NCBI RefSeq assembly: GCF_963668515.1
Contig: NZ_OY764866.1
Coordinates: forward strand, 186,001-250,000
Origin: an uncultured Ilyobacter sp.
Lineage (GTDB): Bacteria; Fusobacteriota; Fusobacteriia; Fusobacteriales; Fusobacteriaceae
Reading direction: 5' to 3'
Length of the DNA stretch: 64,000 nt
Shown here: positions 33,741-43,734 of the stretch, piece by piece
How the letters are laid out: each line of letters begins with the position of its first letter
How positions within the stretch are numbered: the stretch's first letter is position 1
The notes under the pieces: generated by a model
The model's input: only the letters and a program-made list of their open reading frames with translations
The model's database searches: none
What the model was told of the DNA's origin: nothing
Made by a program: the position numbers and the translations under genes

Positions 33741-34133
33741 ATGAAAAGGATATTATGGGTTATTTTGACGATATTCATTTTAATTAGCTGTTCTGGCAAA
33801 AATGATGAGAGAAAAATCAACCCCGATGATCACAAGGTAATTGGTGAGATTATTGATGGTGCAAGAGTTATAGAAGTAGAGGCATACCGCTTTGCCTTTG
33901 AACCGGATTATATAGTCGTAAATGCAGGGGAAAAAGTCACGCTTAATTTTACAACCCGGGATGTGACACATGGGTTTATGATTGAAAAGATGGGTATTGA
34001 CGTGAATATAAATCCAGGAGAAATAAGTACTATAGAATTTACTCCAGAAAAAAGCGGAATTTATAAATTCCGGTGTTCAGTTCCTTGCGGAAGTGGGCAT
34101 AAAGCGATGGTCGGGTATTTGATTGTAAAATAA
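33741..34133 (+). CDS. CuA-type cupredoxin lipoprotein (cytochrome c oxidase subunit II-like)
   Basis: A 130-residue lipoprotein: signal MKRILWVILTIFILISC with lipobox LISC. The cupredoxin domain has THGFMIEKMG (His ligand) and FRCSVPCGSGHKAMVGYL, i.e. CX3CX3HX2M, the complete ligand loop of a binuclear CuA centre as in oxidase subunit II and N2O reductase. It could shuttle electrons or bind copper in the periplasm. AGGAGG lies before the ATG. No oxidase subunit I or nosZ gene is in the window. It follows the AhpD-like gene and ends inside a 40-bp palindrome. Confidence 0.82.
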   Translation: MKRILWVILTIFILISCSGKNDERKINPDDHKVIGEIIDGARVIEVEAYRFAFEPDYIVVNAGEKVTLNFTTRDVTHGFMIEKMGIDVNINPGEISTIEFTPEKSGIYKFRCSVPCGSGHKAMVGYLIVK

Positions 34134-34176
34134 GATAAAAGCTGCCGGAATTCCGGCAGCTTTTATCTTATTTTTT
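34131..34176 (+). terminator. 40-bp perfect palindrome terminator
   Basis: 34131-34150 and 34151-34170 are exact reverse complements, followed by T7. The first three bases are the stop codon of the cupredoxin gene. It closes the plus-strand copper genes. Confidence 0.8.
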
Positions 34177-34324
34177 TAATTAGGCTCCCGCTTTTTACTG
34201 GCACTTGATTTATATTATCTATAATATATTGCCTACTCATATTCTGGCTTAAACATTGCATCATTGCTGTTTTTACAGACACAGAAACATTTTTAGAAAA
34301 AGCCAACATTGAAGTCAACAACAT
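34163..34324 (-). CDS. Possible small exported peptide after copA
   Basis: A 53-codon frame in the same register as the copA stop: MLLTSMLAFSKNVSVSVKTA and so on, preceded in frame by a hydrophobic IYIILLVIT stretch, so it looks like a signal-peptide protein. No ribosome site precedes the ATG, and its stop lies in the terminator palindrome. It may be a remnant of a copA-linked gene. Low confidence. Confidence 0.22.
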   Translation of the reverse strand: MLLTSMLAFSKNVSVSVKTAMMQCLSQNMSRQYIIDNINQVPVKSGSLIKKIR

Positions 34325-34351
34325 CGTAATCACTAATAAAATTATATAAAT

Positions 34352-36934
34352 TTAATTATCTGTCTTAATGCTGGAATGCCAACGTTTCATGAGCAGTGAG
34401 TTACTTACCACAGAAACCGAGCTAAAAGCCATGGCGGCTCCAGCTATTATTGGACTTAATAAAAATCCTGTAAAAGGATAGAGAGCCCCTGCAGCCAGAG
34501 GAATTCCGAGACTGTTATAGAAAAATGCCCAAAATAAATTTTGCTTGATTTTTCTCATGGTATATTTTGACAGCTCCATTGCAACAACCACGTCTCTCAA
34601 ATCCTCTTTTATAAGCACAATATCCCCAGACTCTATTGCAACATCGGTTCCTGAACCTATTGCTATTCCCAGGTCAGCCTGGGTAAGAGCAGGGGCATCA
34701 TTTATTCCGTCCCCAACCATTGCAACCTTCTTGCCTTCCTCTTGAAGTTGTTTCACACTGTTTGCTTTGTCCTGAGGCAGAACCTCAGCCAGAACCCTTT
34801 TGATTCCCACCTGTTTTGCTATCGCCTCAGCTGTACGCCTGTTGTCACCTGTTATCATGATGGTTTCTATCCCATGTTTATTCAACGTTTCTATAGCTTT
34901 GGCCGAGTGCTCCTTCAATGTATCAGCTACAGCTATAATACCTGCCAACTTTTTATCTACAGCAATGAGCATGGCAGTCTTACCTTCAGTTTCAAGTTCT
35001 TCAAGCTTTTTTAAAGCCGATTCATAATCAACATTTTTTTCTTCCATAAGCTTCCGGTTTCCGAAATCGATCCACATATCCTTGTATCTGACCTCTATAC
35101 CCTTTCCGGTAATTGAATTAAACTCATCTGGGGTGTCGATTTTTATCTGTTTCTCCTTTGCATGGGCAACTATCGCTTCCCCTAGAGGATGCTCCGAATT
35201 TTTTTCGGCAACTGCCGCAAAGATAAGTATTTCATCCTGAGAGAACTCTGATACTGTAACAATATCTGTCACCTGAGGTTCTCCCTTTGTAAGAGTCCCC
35301 GTTTTATCAAAAACTATAGTATCTATTTTTTGTGCCATCTGGAGACTCTCTGCATTTTTAAAGAGTATCCCTGCTTCAGCTCCTTTTCCGGTTCCGACCA
35401 TTATAGCGGTAGGAGTTGCCAAACCTAGGGCACATGGACAGGCGATTATTAAAACTGCCACGAATATTGTGAGAGCAAAGGTAAATCCTCCTACAAAGTA
35501 CCACATTATACTTGATATAATTGCTATACTTACCACGATAGGTACAAAATAAGCTGATATTATATCGGCAAGCTTTTGTATGGGAGCCTTGCTCCCCTGA
35601 GCATCCTCTACCATTTTTATGATCTGGGCAAGTGCCGTATCGACTCCTACCTTGGTTGCTTTGAATTTAAAGCTTCCGGTTTTATTCATTGTGGCACCGA
35701 CTACTCTGTCCCCTTCGGATTTTTCAACAGGAATACTTTCACCGGTTAGCATACTCTCGTCCACACTGGAATGTCCCTCTACTATATCTCCATCAACAGG
35801 AATCTTTTGACCAGGTTTAACTACTACTACATCTCCTACCATCACTTCTTCAGCGGGAATCTCAATTTCATTACCATCTCTTATAATCAGTGCGGTTTTG
35901 GCGGAAAGACTCATAAGTTTTTTTATGGCCTCACTTGTTTTGCCCTTAGCTTTCGCTTCGAGGAACCTTCCAAGCAAAATAAAGGCTACCAGAAGACCGG
36001 CCACCTCAAAGTATAGCTGGTCATGTCTCCTTTTTAACATAGCCCAGATACTATATATGAATGCCGACCCTGTACCAATGGCCACTAGAGTATCCATATT
36101 TGCAGTTTTTGCTTTTATAATAGATTTTAGACCTTTTGTGTAGAACTCATAACCTACAAGTATTATGGGAATCGTGATTAAAAACTGTATTACTCCCATG
36201 TGTTTGTTTATGATATCGTTAATTGGAAGCCCCATATGTGGACCCATGGCAAAATATAACAAAGGCAGACCCAGAATCATAGCGATACTTGTTTTATATT
36301 TTAATGAACGGATCTCTTTTTCTCTTGCCTCTTTTTCTTTGTCCTGATTTTCAGTTTCCAAAAAATTGTCATAACCCGCATCTTTTATTATCTTTCTTAT
36401 CTTCGCGGAGTCAATTATTTTTGGATCATATTCTATTGTAGCCTTTTCCGTTGGTAGCAGAGTTTTTCCACTTATTCCAGAGAGTTTCTCCAGAGCTGAT
36501 CCCACGATCCCCATACAGTGTGGATTGTCCATCCCTATGATTTTCAGTTTCATAGTGGCAGTAGATTCAGGTTTTTTTACCTTATAACCGCTGTCAACGA
36601 TTATTTTTTTCAAATCTTCTTCACTGATTTTATCAGGGAAGTAGTTCACAGTGGCTTTTCTGGTAGCAAGATTGACATTGACATCTTTTATCCCTTCGGT
36701 ATTTTTTATATTTTTTTCTATCTTGGTGGCACAGGAACCGCAGGTCATGTCCTCTATCTCGATAACGCATTTAGTAGCTGCTTTCATTTTTTCTTCAGGA
36801 TTTTCTATCTTTTTATGTTGGAATTCCTCATAGCATTTTTTGCTGCAAAAATAATAGGTGGTGCCATCCTTGTCCAGTTTAAATTTAGATTTTTCTGGAT
36901 CCACTTCCATACCGCAAACAGGATCTTTTGCCAT
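34352..36934 (-). CDS. copA: Cu(I)-exporting P1B-type ATPase with N-terminal YHS domain
   Basis: An 860-residue transporter. Residues 1-45 are a YHS/TRASH-like metal domain ([26 protein letters not shown]). HMA domain 1 has [13 protein letters not shown] second HMA-like domain has a changed motif ([10 protein letters not shown]). Then come the membrane helices, the ion site [13 protein letters not shown], the phosphorylation motif [22 protein letters not shown] and [10 protein letters not shown]. It pumps Cu(I) from the cytoplasm. AAGGAG fits the ATG at 36934; an in-frame GTG 9 bp upstream lies inside the ribosome site. It is transcribed opposite to the other copper genes. Confidence 0.93.
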   Translation of the reverse strand: MAKDPVCGMEVDPEKSKFKLDKDGTTYYFCSKKCYEEFQHKKIENPEEKMKAATKCVIEIEDMTCGSCATKIEKNIKNTEGIKDVNVNLATRKATVNYFPDKISEEDLKKIIVDSGYKVKKPESTATMKLKIIGMDNPHCMGIVGSALEKLSGISGKTLLPTEKATIEYDPKIIDSAKIRKIIKDAGYDNFLETENQDKEKEAREKEIRSLKYKTSIAMILGLPLLYFAMGPHMGLPINDIINKHMGVIQFLITIPIILVGYEFYTKGLKSIIKAKTANMDTLVAIGTGSAFIYSIWAMLKRRHDQLYFEVAGLLVAFILLGRFLEAKAKGKTSEAIKKLMSLSAKTALIIRDGNEIEIPAEEVMVGDVVVVKPGQKIPVDGDIVEGHSSVDESMLTGESIPVEKSEGDRVVGATMNKTGSFKFKATKVGVDTALAQIIKMVEDAQGSKAPIQKLADIISAYFVPIVVSIAIISSIMWYFVGGFTFALTIFVAVLIIACPCALGLATPTAIMVGTGKGAEAGILFKNAESLQMAQKIDTIVFDKTGTLTKGEPQVTDIVTVSEFSQDEILIFAAVAEKNSEHPLGEAIVAHAKEKQIKIDTPDEFNSITGKGIEVRYKDMWIDFGNRKLMEEKNVDYESALKKLEELETEGKTAMLIAVDKKLAGIIAVADTLKEHSAKAIETLNKHGIETIMITGDNRRTAEAIAKQVGIKRVLAEVLPQDKANSVKQLQEEGKKVAMVGDGINDAPALTQADLGIAIGSGTDVAIESGDIVLIKEDLRDVVVAMELSKYTMRKIKQNLFWAFFYNSLGIPLAAGALYPFTGFLLSPIIAGAAMAFSSVSVVSNSLLMKRWHSSIKTDN

Positions 36935-37126
36935 AAATATCACTCCTTATTAAAAATAGAGATACATACATTTTAGATCACATATACTGTTTTTTCCTTA
37001 AGTCACCTTTTTTTTGAGAAATTTTGAATTGGCGTATGGTTTTCACATTTTATAAATTTTACAGAAGCTTTATTGCCCCTTAGACAGTTTGGACTCTTGC
37101 GCGAATTAATATTAAAGAGCAACGAT

Positions 37127-37402
37127 ATGACTAGAAGAAGATACTCTATGGAAGAAAAAGAAAGGATATTGGAAGAAGTTAAACTTGTTAAGAATAGAAG
37201 AGCCGTGGCAGCTAAGTATAATTTGGCTGAAAGTACCATCAGAGGGTGGGAAAAAAAGCTTTCTCAGAAAGAATTTGGGCAACAGAAGGATTTAAGTAAA
37301 ATTAATAAAACCCTTGAGACTGAAAATAAGGCACTGAAGGAAATTTCTGCTGAAAAAGATCTTGAAATCAAGATTTTGAAGGATGTGTTAAAAAAGATGT
37401 AA
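37127..37402 (+). CDS. IS3-family transposase OrfA
   Basis: A 91-residue helix-turn-helix protein from the ATG at 37127: RRRYSMEEKERILEEVKLVK, RRAVAAKYNLAESTIRGWEKK and a leucine-zipper-like tail TLETENKALKEISAEKDLEIKIL. Near its end is the A6G slippery run (37390-37396), the usual site of the -1 frameshift that joins OrfA to OrfB in this family. The ribosome site is weak (AAAGAG). Confidence 0.72.
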   Translation: MTRRRYSMEEKERILEEVKLVKNRRAVAAKYNLAESTIRGWEKKLSQKEFGQQKDLSKINKTLETENKALKEISAEKDLEIKILKDVLKKM

Positions 37403-38098
37403 CCACTATTTTTAAGTATCAAGTAGCAAAGCATTGGATTGACGAGGGTAATAAACCGTCCTTAGTCCTGAGATAAGAAGGCCTATCGGCTATGTAAAGA
37501 ATTAAAACTTCTCCAAAAATATCTACCTCAGCCCAAAGAAAAAAGGTTCTAGCTACAAGTAAAAAGGTCAAATCATCAAACAAATTATGGAAATAGACGT
37601 GGAGTATGGATATATCCATGGAATCGAAAGATTATTCTACGTTTATGAAATTATCGATGTTTTGATAGAAGTATAATTGATTACCACATCGGGTTCTCCT
37701 GTACTGCGGAAGATGTTTGCAAATCTTTAATTAGAGCTGTTAACAGGAGATTAGAACTCATACCTGAGGAACTCTATATTAGAAGTGACAACGGGTCCCA
37801 GTTTACTAGCAAATTATTTTGAGACACTTGCAGACCTCTAGGAATAAATCATGAAAGAATCCCCAATGCTATCCCTGATAAAAATGCTCATATAGAGTCA
37901 TTTCATAGTATTTTAGAGCTGGAAGTCTTTGGTTATAAGTATTTTGAAAGTTTTCAAGAAGCCTATAAAGAGATGCAGGAATTTATAGATTTCTATAATA
38001 CAAAAAGAATTCATGGAAGTTTAAAATATATGACTCCCCAGGAATTCTATGAGAAATACAAAGGAAAAGAATCAGAGAAATTTAAAGTAGCAGCGTAA
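37403..38098 (+). pseudogene. IS3-family transposase OrfB, degenerate
   Basis: Several frames and stops. The recognisable catalytic core reads YHIGFSCTAEDVCKSLIRAV, then IRSDNGSQFTSKLF followed by a stop, then NAHIESFHSILELEVFGYKY and HGSLKYMTPQEFYEKY. The SDNGSQF and HIESF segments supply the second Asp and the Glu of the DDE triad. The N-terminal third has at least two frameshifts and in-frame stops, so the element cannot move by itself. Confidence 0.72.
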
Positions 38099-38146
38099 AA
38101 CGCGCAAACTAAGGAAATAAGTCCAATAATTAGGGGGTCAAACCGG

Positions 38147-38294
38147 TTTTAAGGTGCCTTGTTCTGTTTCTATTTATTTTCGCTATTCCTTATACTGAGA
38201 TTATACCTTTTTGATATTTTCTGCAGCAATTCACCTATGAAACACTGGTAAATTATATTAAAATTAGTAAAAAATAGTTTCTGACACCTTAAAA
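38147..38294. repeat. Inverted-repeat pair, possible small MITE remnant
   Basis: TTTTAAGGTGCC (38147-38158) and GACACCTTAAAA (38283-38294) are reverse complements with one mismatch, 148 bp end to end. The sequence between is AT-rich and non-coding. The rest of the gap to the next gene (38295-38499) shows nothing recognised. Confidence 0.35.
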
Positions 38295-38499
38295 ATGAGA
38301 TTTAATTTTGATTGATTCTGTTGATGTATATTATAACTATTAATTATAATAAATTAGTGATTAATTAAAAAGACACCTCAAAAGAGTGCCTAAAACTACT
38401 GGGTTTGGATAGACTATACTTCAAATGACTAGAAAGCGTATCTTTTAAATTCACACTAAATTCTTGAAAATCTCTGTGAATATATTTTAGCATTTTTAA

Positions 38500-39423
38500 T
38501 TATACAAAAACATTCTTCATAATAATTAAAACTATTGGAACAGAAATTAGCATTAACAGGGTGGTTTGAGCAACTCCTCTTACAGCCAATTGAGTATCAC
38601 AGTTTTTTTCTTCTGAAAATATAACAGTCAGTGACCCTGATGGCAGTGCAGTAAGAAGTACAATAATCAGGGCAATATCTCTTTCAATTTTAAAAACAGA
38701 TAAAACTAAACACATTACAAATGGCAATAAAATTAATCTGAAAAAAGATATAATATAAGGGTACTTTTCAGTAAAGATACTTCTAAAATCCATTCTCGAG
38801 ACTTCACAGCCGATAATTATCATTGATAAAGGCACTATCATAGAACCAACCATTGAAAGAGATTCACCTACAAAATTAGGCAATCTGAATGGCAGAATAT
38901 AAAGAAAAACTGACAGAAGAGAAATCAAAATTATTTTATTAAAAATAACTTTTTTTCTTTTAGTTTTATCTCCCAATTCCATAAGATAAATACCTAAAGA
39001 AAAGAAGAAAATCTGATAACTTACATTGTAAGCGACTCCGTACAAAAGTCCTTTTTGTCCAAACAGTTCAACGAGTAATGGGAAACCTATAAAACCAACA
39101 TTAGCAAAAACAATTAAATTGATGAAAACACTTTTAAAACCCCAGTCACCTTTAATTTTTTTGCTTATCAATATCAATATTCCTAATGAAATTAAATAAT
39201 ATAAGGCACTTACTCCAAATACAATTGCTATTCCTAAGAAGTTCTCTTTTTCAAACGGTTGAAATGCCGAGGCTAATATACTAGCCGGTAAAACTGCTTC
39301 CATAAGTAATTTAGAAAGGTTTTTCTTCATTTCTTCAGTTATTGTGCCAACTCTTTCAAGAGTAAATCCTAAACCCATCATTAAGATTATTTTACCAAAT
39401 AATTCTATCAATTGATTGACCAT
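38500..39423 (-). CDS. AEC-family (auxin efflux carrier/malate permease-like) transporter
   Basis: A 307-residue inner-membrane protein of ten hydrophobic segments in two five-helix halves. Family marks are LLMEAVLPASILASAFQPF near residue 38, FANVGFIGFPLL (the conserved N-x-G-x-x-G-xPL of AEC carriers) and TALPSGSLTVIFSEE. Such carriers export or import organic acids such as malate or lactate. AAGGTGG precedes the ATG. Near the sugar-acid catabolic cluster it could move a carboxylate, but it is transcribed separately, with an aminotransferase pseudogene between. Confidence 0.82.
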   Translation of the reverse strand: MVNQLIELFGKIILMMGLGFTLERVGTITEEMKKNLSKLLMEAVLPASILASAFQPFEKENFLGIAIVFGVSALYYLISLGILILISKKIKGDWGFKSVFINLIVFANVGFIGFPLLVELFGQKGLLYGVAYNVSYQIFFFSLGIYLMELGDKTKRKKVIFNKIILISLLSVFLYILPFRLPNFVGESLSMVGSMIVPLSMIIIGCEVSRMDFRSIFTEKYPYIISFFRLILLPFVMCLVLSVFKIERDIALIIVLLTALPSGSLTVIFSEEKNCDTQLAVRGVAQTTLLMLISVPIVLIIMKNVFV

Positions 39424-39611
39424 TTATTTTCCACCTTTTTAATTTACTAAACACTTTTATTAAATCTACTTTCTTTGTAATGCTGTACACTTTCTCAATT
39501 GCTTCTTTTAAATATTTTTGGATGCTCTCTTTTTTATATTGTGGTTAAATCTTTATAAAAATATAAGGTGCTTATTTATAAAACATGCACCTTTATTACT
39601 AAAAAAATTAT

Positions 39612-39985
39612 TTATAATTGTGAAATATAAATGTCAGTAAATATAGTCTCAATTTCCTCTTTGCTAACTGTAGCAGGTGCCATAAATCTCAATACATTTT
39701 TGTATGTCCAATATGTTATCAATAAGACACATTTTTTTAAAAGCTTCAATCATTACTTTCGCTTCCATATGAGCATTTTGTTTATAGTTTTTATATGTAA
39801 ATTTAATAATAGGCATCAAGCCTACCTCTCTTACACCGCTAATAAAAATAGCTTTATTACTTAAATCTTCTAATATTTATTTGAAATATTTCCAAATCTC
39901 TTCACAATTTTTCAGTCATGTTTCTTCCAATGGCTTTAATAAAGTAGAACAGGAAACCGAATTACCACATAAGTTCCCCCGTGTG
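39612..39985 (-). pseudogene. Class III aminotransferase, C-terminal remnant
   Basis: On the minus strand: CEEIWKYFK, stop, ILEDLSNKAIFISGVREVGLMP, then EAKVMIEALKKCVLLITYW, TYKNVLRFMAPATVSKEEIE and a stop. This is the C-terminal domain of pyridoxal-phosphate class III aminotransferases (compare ...VLVITAGTYGNVIRFLAPLTI...). The N-terminal two thirds and the cofactor lysine are gone. The rest of the 39424-40062 gap is non-coding. Confidence 0.65.
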
Positions 39986-40062
39986 CACTTACAGACTAGT
40001 TATAAATTATAATTTCACTTAATGGGAGTCCTAACACGATACCTTAAATTTTATATATACAC

Positions 40063-40830
40063 TTAAAAATTAATGTTCTCAAAATTAATTACTATTTTTT
40101 CTATCTTTTTCTTAAATTCTAAAAGTCCATTTTTTATTTTTTCTTCTTTAGAATCTGCTCTGAAGGTTGGAATACTTACACTTAGTGCCATATAAATTTC
40201 ATCCTTCTTCACTATTGGAACTGAATAACATTGAATATCTTCTGTAACTTCTTCTTTTTCATAGGCTATGCCTGTTTTTCTGATCTCTAAAATTTCGTTA
40301 TATAAATCTTCTATACTATCAATCGTTTTAGGAGTTATTTTTTTTAAACCATTAGGATAAAGATCTTTCAATTCTGTAAAGGTATGCTTGCTTAAAAGTG
40401 CCTTTCCTAAACTTGTGCAATACGCTGGTAATCTTGTTCCTTCATTTGAAACTAGTCTAATACGTTCTGATGAGTCAATTCTTATTAGGTATAAAACTTC
40501 CCCATCTTTTAATACCGCTAGCTGGCATGTTTCAGAGAATCGATCTACTAGTTCCTGCATTTCATTTTTTAATATACCCAGAACAGTGTTTTTATTCAAA
40601 TATGCTGCTGACAAAGCAAGTACTCTTGCTCCCAGTGTAAATTTTAAAGTTTGTTCATTAAGACTCAAGTATCCTTCACTATTCAAAGTTTGAATAATTG
40701 GATATAAGCTACTTTTTGGTATTTCTAAAATTTTTGTTAACTCTGTTAAACTATAACCATTTTCTGAATTTGCCAATTTTTCTAATATTTCTAATACTCT
40801 TAATGTTGATCTGTGCTGATACAATGACAT
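40063..40830 (-). CDS. IclR-family transcriptional regulator
   Basis: A 255-residue regulator. The winged helix at the N-terminus reads LRVLEILEKLANSENGYSLTELTKILEIPKSSLYPIIQTL. The effector domain contains RLPAYCTSLGKALLSKHTF and GIAYEKEEVTEDIQCYSVPIV, with the family's conserved Cys/Glu ligand-pocket residues. It probably controls the sugar-acid operon just upstream in the same orientation, binding a pathway intermediate. GAGGAG fits the ATG at 40830; a GTG 12 bp earlier lies in the ribosome site. A strong terminator separates it from the operon. Confidence 0.85.
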   Translation of the reverse strand: MSLYQHRSTLRVLEILEKLANSENGYSLTELTKILEIPKSSLYPIIQTLNSEGYLSLNEQTLKFTLGARVLALSAAYLNKNTVLGILKNEMQELVDRFSETCQLAVLKDGEVLYLIRIDSSERIRLVSNEGTRLPAYCTSLGKALLSKHTFTELKDLYPNGLKKITPKTIDSIEDLYNEILEIRKTGIAYEKEEVTEDIQCYSVPIVKKDEIYMALSVSIPTFRADSKEEKIKNGLLEFKKKIEKIVINFENINF

Positions 40831-40902
40831 ATCTCTCCTCACTTTTTTATAATTTCATCTATTATTATACTTCTTTTGTTATTTTGTGCAACATCTAATA
40901 AA

Positions 40903-40940
40903 AATTCCTTCCTCATTAATTAATTAATGAGGAAGGAATT
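40903..40940 (-). terminator. Terminator of the sugar-acid operon
   Basis: A 38-bp perfect palindrome (centre about 40921) with a T-run (TTTTTATT) on the minus strand, 10 bp after the alcohol dehydrogenase stop. Confidence 0.75.
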
Positions 40941-40949
40941 AATATTATT

Positions 40950-42095
40950 CTATGCAATTTTTTTAAATAATTCAACTAATTTCTCTTTATTAAAGAAAAC
41001 AGGATTTGCTCCAGCACAAGCATCATTCATTGCATTCTTTGCTAATCTATCAAAATCTGGTGAATTAACTCCCACATCTCTTAGAGTTTTAGGAATCCCA
41101 ACTTTTTCTGAAAGATTTTTAATAGCTTCTATTACAAATTCTGCACACTGGATATCTGTTTTATTCGCAACATCCATACCTATTGTTTTAGCAATTGCTC
41201 TAAATTTTGCAGGAATAAATTTAGAATTCTCTTCTTGAACTATAGGAAGAAGCATTGCATTACAAACACCATGTGGTAAATCGTATAATCCTCCTAATTG
41301 ATGGGCCATAGCATGCACATTTCCTAATCCAGCATTACTAAATGCTATTCCATTCAAGAAACATGCATAACTAAGCTGTTCTCTTGCCTCACTATCATTT
41401 CCATCTTTAACTGCTCTGGGGAGATAGTCAAAAATTTGCTTTATAGCATATAGAGCTGTTGAATCAGTAACATCATATGCTCCCTTAGCTACCACTGCTT
41501 CTATAGCATGTGTCAAGGCATCCATACCTGTTGCAGCAGTTAAATCTGAAGGTTTACTCAGCATAAGTTCCGGGTCATTAACAGTTATGGCAGCAAGTGA
41601 ATTTGTATCTACCATAATCATCTTTACATGTCTTTCTTCATCTGTAATAACATAATTAATCGTTACTTCTGCTGAAGTCCCGGCAGTTGTTGTTATAGCA
41701 ACAATCGGAAGAGATTTTTCTTTTGTTTTGTTTACCCCTTCATAATGCTTAACTTCACCACCATTTGTACCTAAAATAGCAATAGCCTTACCACAATCTT
41801 GAGGTGATCCACCTCCAATTGTAATAACGAAATCACATTCCGATTTTTTTAAAAGTTCTAATCCTAAATTCACATTACTCACTGTCGGATTAGGCTTAAC
41901 ATTATCATAAATAACATACTCTATATCTATTTTATCTAACAAATCTGTTACTTTATTAACCGTACCACTAGACACAAGAAATTTATCACTAACTATTAAC
42001 GCTTTTTTTGTTCCTAAACTACTTACTGGTCCCTCAATCTCAGCTAAACAACCTTTCCCTATTAAATTAATTGGAGGGATATAATAAATACTCAT
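40950..42095 (-). CDS. Iron-containing alcohol dehydrogenase (group III)
   Basis: A 381-residue NAD(P)-dependent dehydrogenase. The nucleotide-binding region is FVITIGGGSPQDCGKAIA with AITTTAGTSAEVT. Metal ligands are Asp and three His in GMDALTHAIEAVVA and NVHAMAHQLGGLYDLPHGVCNA. It interconverts an alcohol and an aldehyde or keto group. AGGAG fits the ATG at 42095. Last gene of a six-gene operon; here it may reduce an aldehyde released by the DapA-family aldolase (inference). Confidence 0.88.
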   Translation of the reverse strand: MSIYYIPPINLIGKGCLAEIEGPVSSLGTKKALIVSDKFLVSSGTVNKVTDLLDKIDIEYVIYDNVKPNPTVSNVNLGLELLKKSECDFVITIGGGSPQDCGKAIAILGTNGGEVKHYEGVNKTKEKSLPIVAITTTAGTSAEVTINYVITDEERHVKMIMVDTNSLAAITVNDPELMLSKPSDLTAATGMDALTHAIEAVVAKGAYDVTDSTALYAIKQIFDYLPRAVKDGNDSEAREQLSYACFLNGIAFSNAGLGNVHAMAHQLGGLYDLPHGVCNAMLLPIVQEENSKFIPAKFRAIAKTIGMDVANKTDIQCAEFVIEAIKNLSEKVGIPKTLRDVGVNSPDFDRLAKNAMNDACAGANPVFFNKEKLVELFKKIA

Positions 42096-42132
42096 AATCA
42101 ATCTCCTTTATATAAATAATAATTTTATAGCT

Positions 42133-42162
42133 GCCCTCGACTAAATCTATTTAGTCGAGGGC
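42133..42162 (-). promoter_or_regulatory. Intra-operon hairpin
   Basis: A perfect 13-bp stem (42133-42145 with 42150-42162) with a 4-nt loop between the dehydratase and dehydrogenase genes. No U-run follows, so it is more likely an mRNA processing or stability element than a terminator. Confidence 0.5.
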
Positions 42163-42186
42163 CTTAAATTTTAAATCTATAATTTT

Positions 42187-43347
42187 TTATACAAAATTAC
42201 ATGCTCTAGCTATAGCAATTTCATTGAATCCTAATACTTCCGATTTTGTCGGTTTACCGTTTGCTGTTTCAATAACTTGTTTTAGCAAACTATCGCTTAG
42301 TTGTTCCATGTTTTCTGGACCATAAATTACAGGACTAGCATCAAAATCTATATTATCTTTCATCATTTGAGCAGTTATCTTGTTTCCAGTAATTTTTACA
42401 ACTGGAGCAATGGGATTGCCTGTCGGTGTCCCTCGTCCTGTTGTGAATAACACAATCTGAGCTCCACCTGCAATCATTCCTGCAACTGAAGAAGGGTCAT
42501 TACCAGGAGTATCCATTATTACCAGCCCCCTTTCTGTAACTGGCTTTGCATAATCAAATACTTCATTTATAGTAGAATGTCCTCCTTTATGAATGCATCC
42601 AAGTGATTTTTCTTCTAATGTTGTTATTCCTCCAGCTTTATTTCCTGGAGATGGATTCCCCTCTCTAACATCAACACCTGCACCTTGAATATGCTTTTCA
42701 TATCTATGTATTATCTCATAAATTCTATTTTTTACTCTTTCATCTTTTGCTCGTCTTGCTAATATATGTTCTGCCCCTATAAATTCCGTAGTTTCACTTA
42801 AAATTGAAGTAGCACCTAACTCTATAATTTTATCACTAAATTCTCCCACAAGTGGATTTGAAGCTAATCCTGAAGTTGGGTCTGACCCTCCACACTCTGT
42901 TCCTATAATCAATTCAGAAACCGGAAACTCTTCCCTTCTAATCGACATTGCATCTTCTACCATTTCTCTAGCAAATCTAACAGCCTGTTCTACAGCCTTG
43001 AGAGTTCCACCAACTTCTTGAATTATTACACCTTTAATAGGTTTGTTAGTTCTTTTTTTAATTGCTTCTACAACTAAATCCATCTGACAGTTCTCACAAC
43101 CTAAAGAAACAACTACTGTTCCATAAATATTAGGGTTAGCGGCAAATCCAGCCATTGTATCCATTGTTAGTTCTTGATCTGGTGCAACTTGAGAACATCC
43201 AAGCTGGTTATTAAATGTAACTGTACCATTTACTTGTGAAGAAACTATCCTTGTAGTATCAGAAGCACACACACTTGCAGGCAGTACTAAAACATTGTTT
43301 CTAACTCCAACTTTTCCGTCAGGTCTTCTATAACCATAAAAATTCAT
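42187..43347 (-). CDS. UxaA-type dehydratase, large subunit (altronate/sulfolactate-type)
   Basis: A 386-residue protein of the altronate/galactarate dehydratase C-terminal family: FYGYRRPDGKVGVRNNVLVLP at the start, FNNQLGCSQ, SLGCENCQMDLV, GTECGGSDPTSGLASNPLVG and FTTGRGTPTGNPIAPVVKITGN. The Cys residues of these motifs bind iron or Fe-S in the active site. It dehydrates a 2,3-dihydroxy acid to a 2-keto-3-deoxy acid with the small SAF-domain protein encoded just upstream. The split large/small form is shared with L-sulfolactate lyase (SuyAB), so the substrate is open. Confidence 0.85.
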   Translation of the reverse strand: MNFYGYRRPDGKVGVRNNVLVLPASVCASDTTRIVSSQVNGTVTFNNQLGCSQVAPDQELTMDTMAGFAANPNIYGTVVVSLGCENCQMDLVVEAIKKRTNKPIKGVIIQEVGGTLKAVEQAVRFAREMVEDAMSIRREEFPVSELIIGTECGGSDPTSGLASNPLVGEFSDKIIELGATSILSETTEFIGAEHILARRAKDERVKNRIYEIIHRYEKHIQGAGVDVREGNPSPGNKAGGITTLEEKSLGCIHKGGHSTINEVFDYAKPVTERGLVIMDTPGNDPSSVAGMIAGGAQIVLFTTGRGTPTGNPIAPVVKITGNKITAQMMKDNIDFDASPVIYGPENMEQLSDSLLKQVIETANGKPTKSEVLGFNEIAIARACNFV

Positions 43348-43397
43348 ACTTAATTTCCTCCCTAAAGATCATTTTATATTTTTATTCATCAATCTCA

Positions 43398-43679
43398 TTA
43401 TAATTCTTCTCTGACACCTTCTACATTATGCTCATGAACATGCATCCCTGTCTCAATACTAATTTTTGCAACACCGATATGTTCTCCGTACTTAACTACA
43501 GGTTTACCTTCTGAAATATCTTTAGCTGCGGCTTTATGATAAATAGTAATATCATCCAGTGCAATTATTGTGCTAATATCACCATTTTTTTTCGTATATT
43601 TAATTTCTGAGCCTTTTTTTATCTCCTCAATCGCCACTACAACATCATCTTGGTCATCTATTATTACTGCATTTAACAT
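43398..43679 (-). CDS. UxaA-type dehydratase, small subunit (SAF domain)
   Basis: A 93-residue SAF-domain protein: LNAVIIDDQDDVVVAIEEIKKGSE, then DITIYHKAAAKDISEGKPVVKYGEHIG and the ending METGMHVHEHNVEG, whose HVHEHN is the family's metal-binding motif. It corresponds to the N-terminal domain of UxaA and is here a separate subunit. AGGAG fits the ATG at 43679. It lies 50 bp before the large subunit. Confidence 0.87.
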   Translation of the reverse strand: MLNAVIIDDQDDVVVAIEEIKKGSEIKYTKKNGDISTIIALDDITIYHKAAAKDISEGKPVVKYGEHIGVAKISIETGMHVHEHNVEGVREEL

Positions 43680-43734
43680 AATCAAACTCTCCTTTTAATT
43701 TTTATTTTATCAACTAAAAAGTTATTTTATTTTT

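Larger units (their letters stand above)
37072..38140. mobile_element. IS3-family insertion sequence, inactive
   Basis: About 1.07 kb, bounded by imperfect inverted repeats: left CCCCTTAGACAGTTTGGACT (about 37076-37095), right TCCAATAATTAGGGGGTCA (38122-38140), both with CCCC-TTA/TTGGACT cores. It contains an intact orfA and a broken orfB with DDE-type remnants. No clear target duplication is seen. It lies between copA and the carrier gene. Confidence 0.75.

Noticed and set aside
37003..37239. Minus-strand open frame across the IS left end
   Set aside because: It is antisense to the transposase OrfA and crosses the inverted repeat.
39631..39864. Plus-strand open frame of 77 codons
   Set aside because: It is the antisense of an aminotransferase remnant whose minus-strand translation is clearly family-like.
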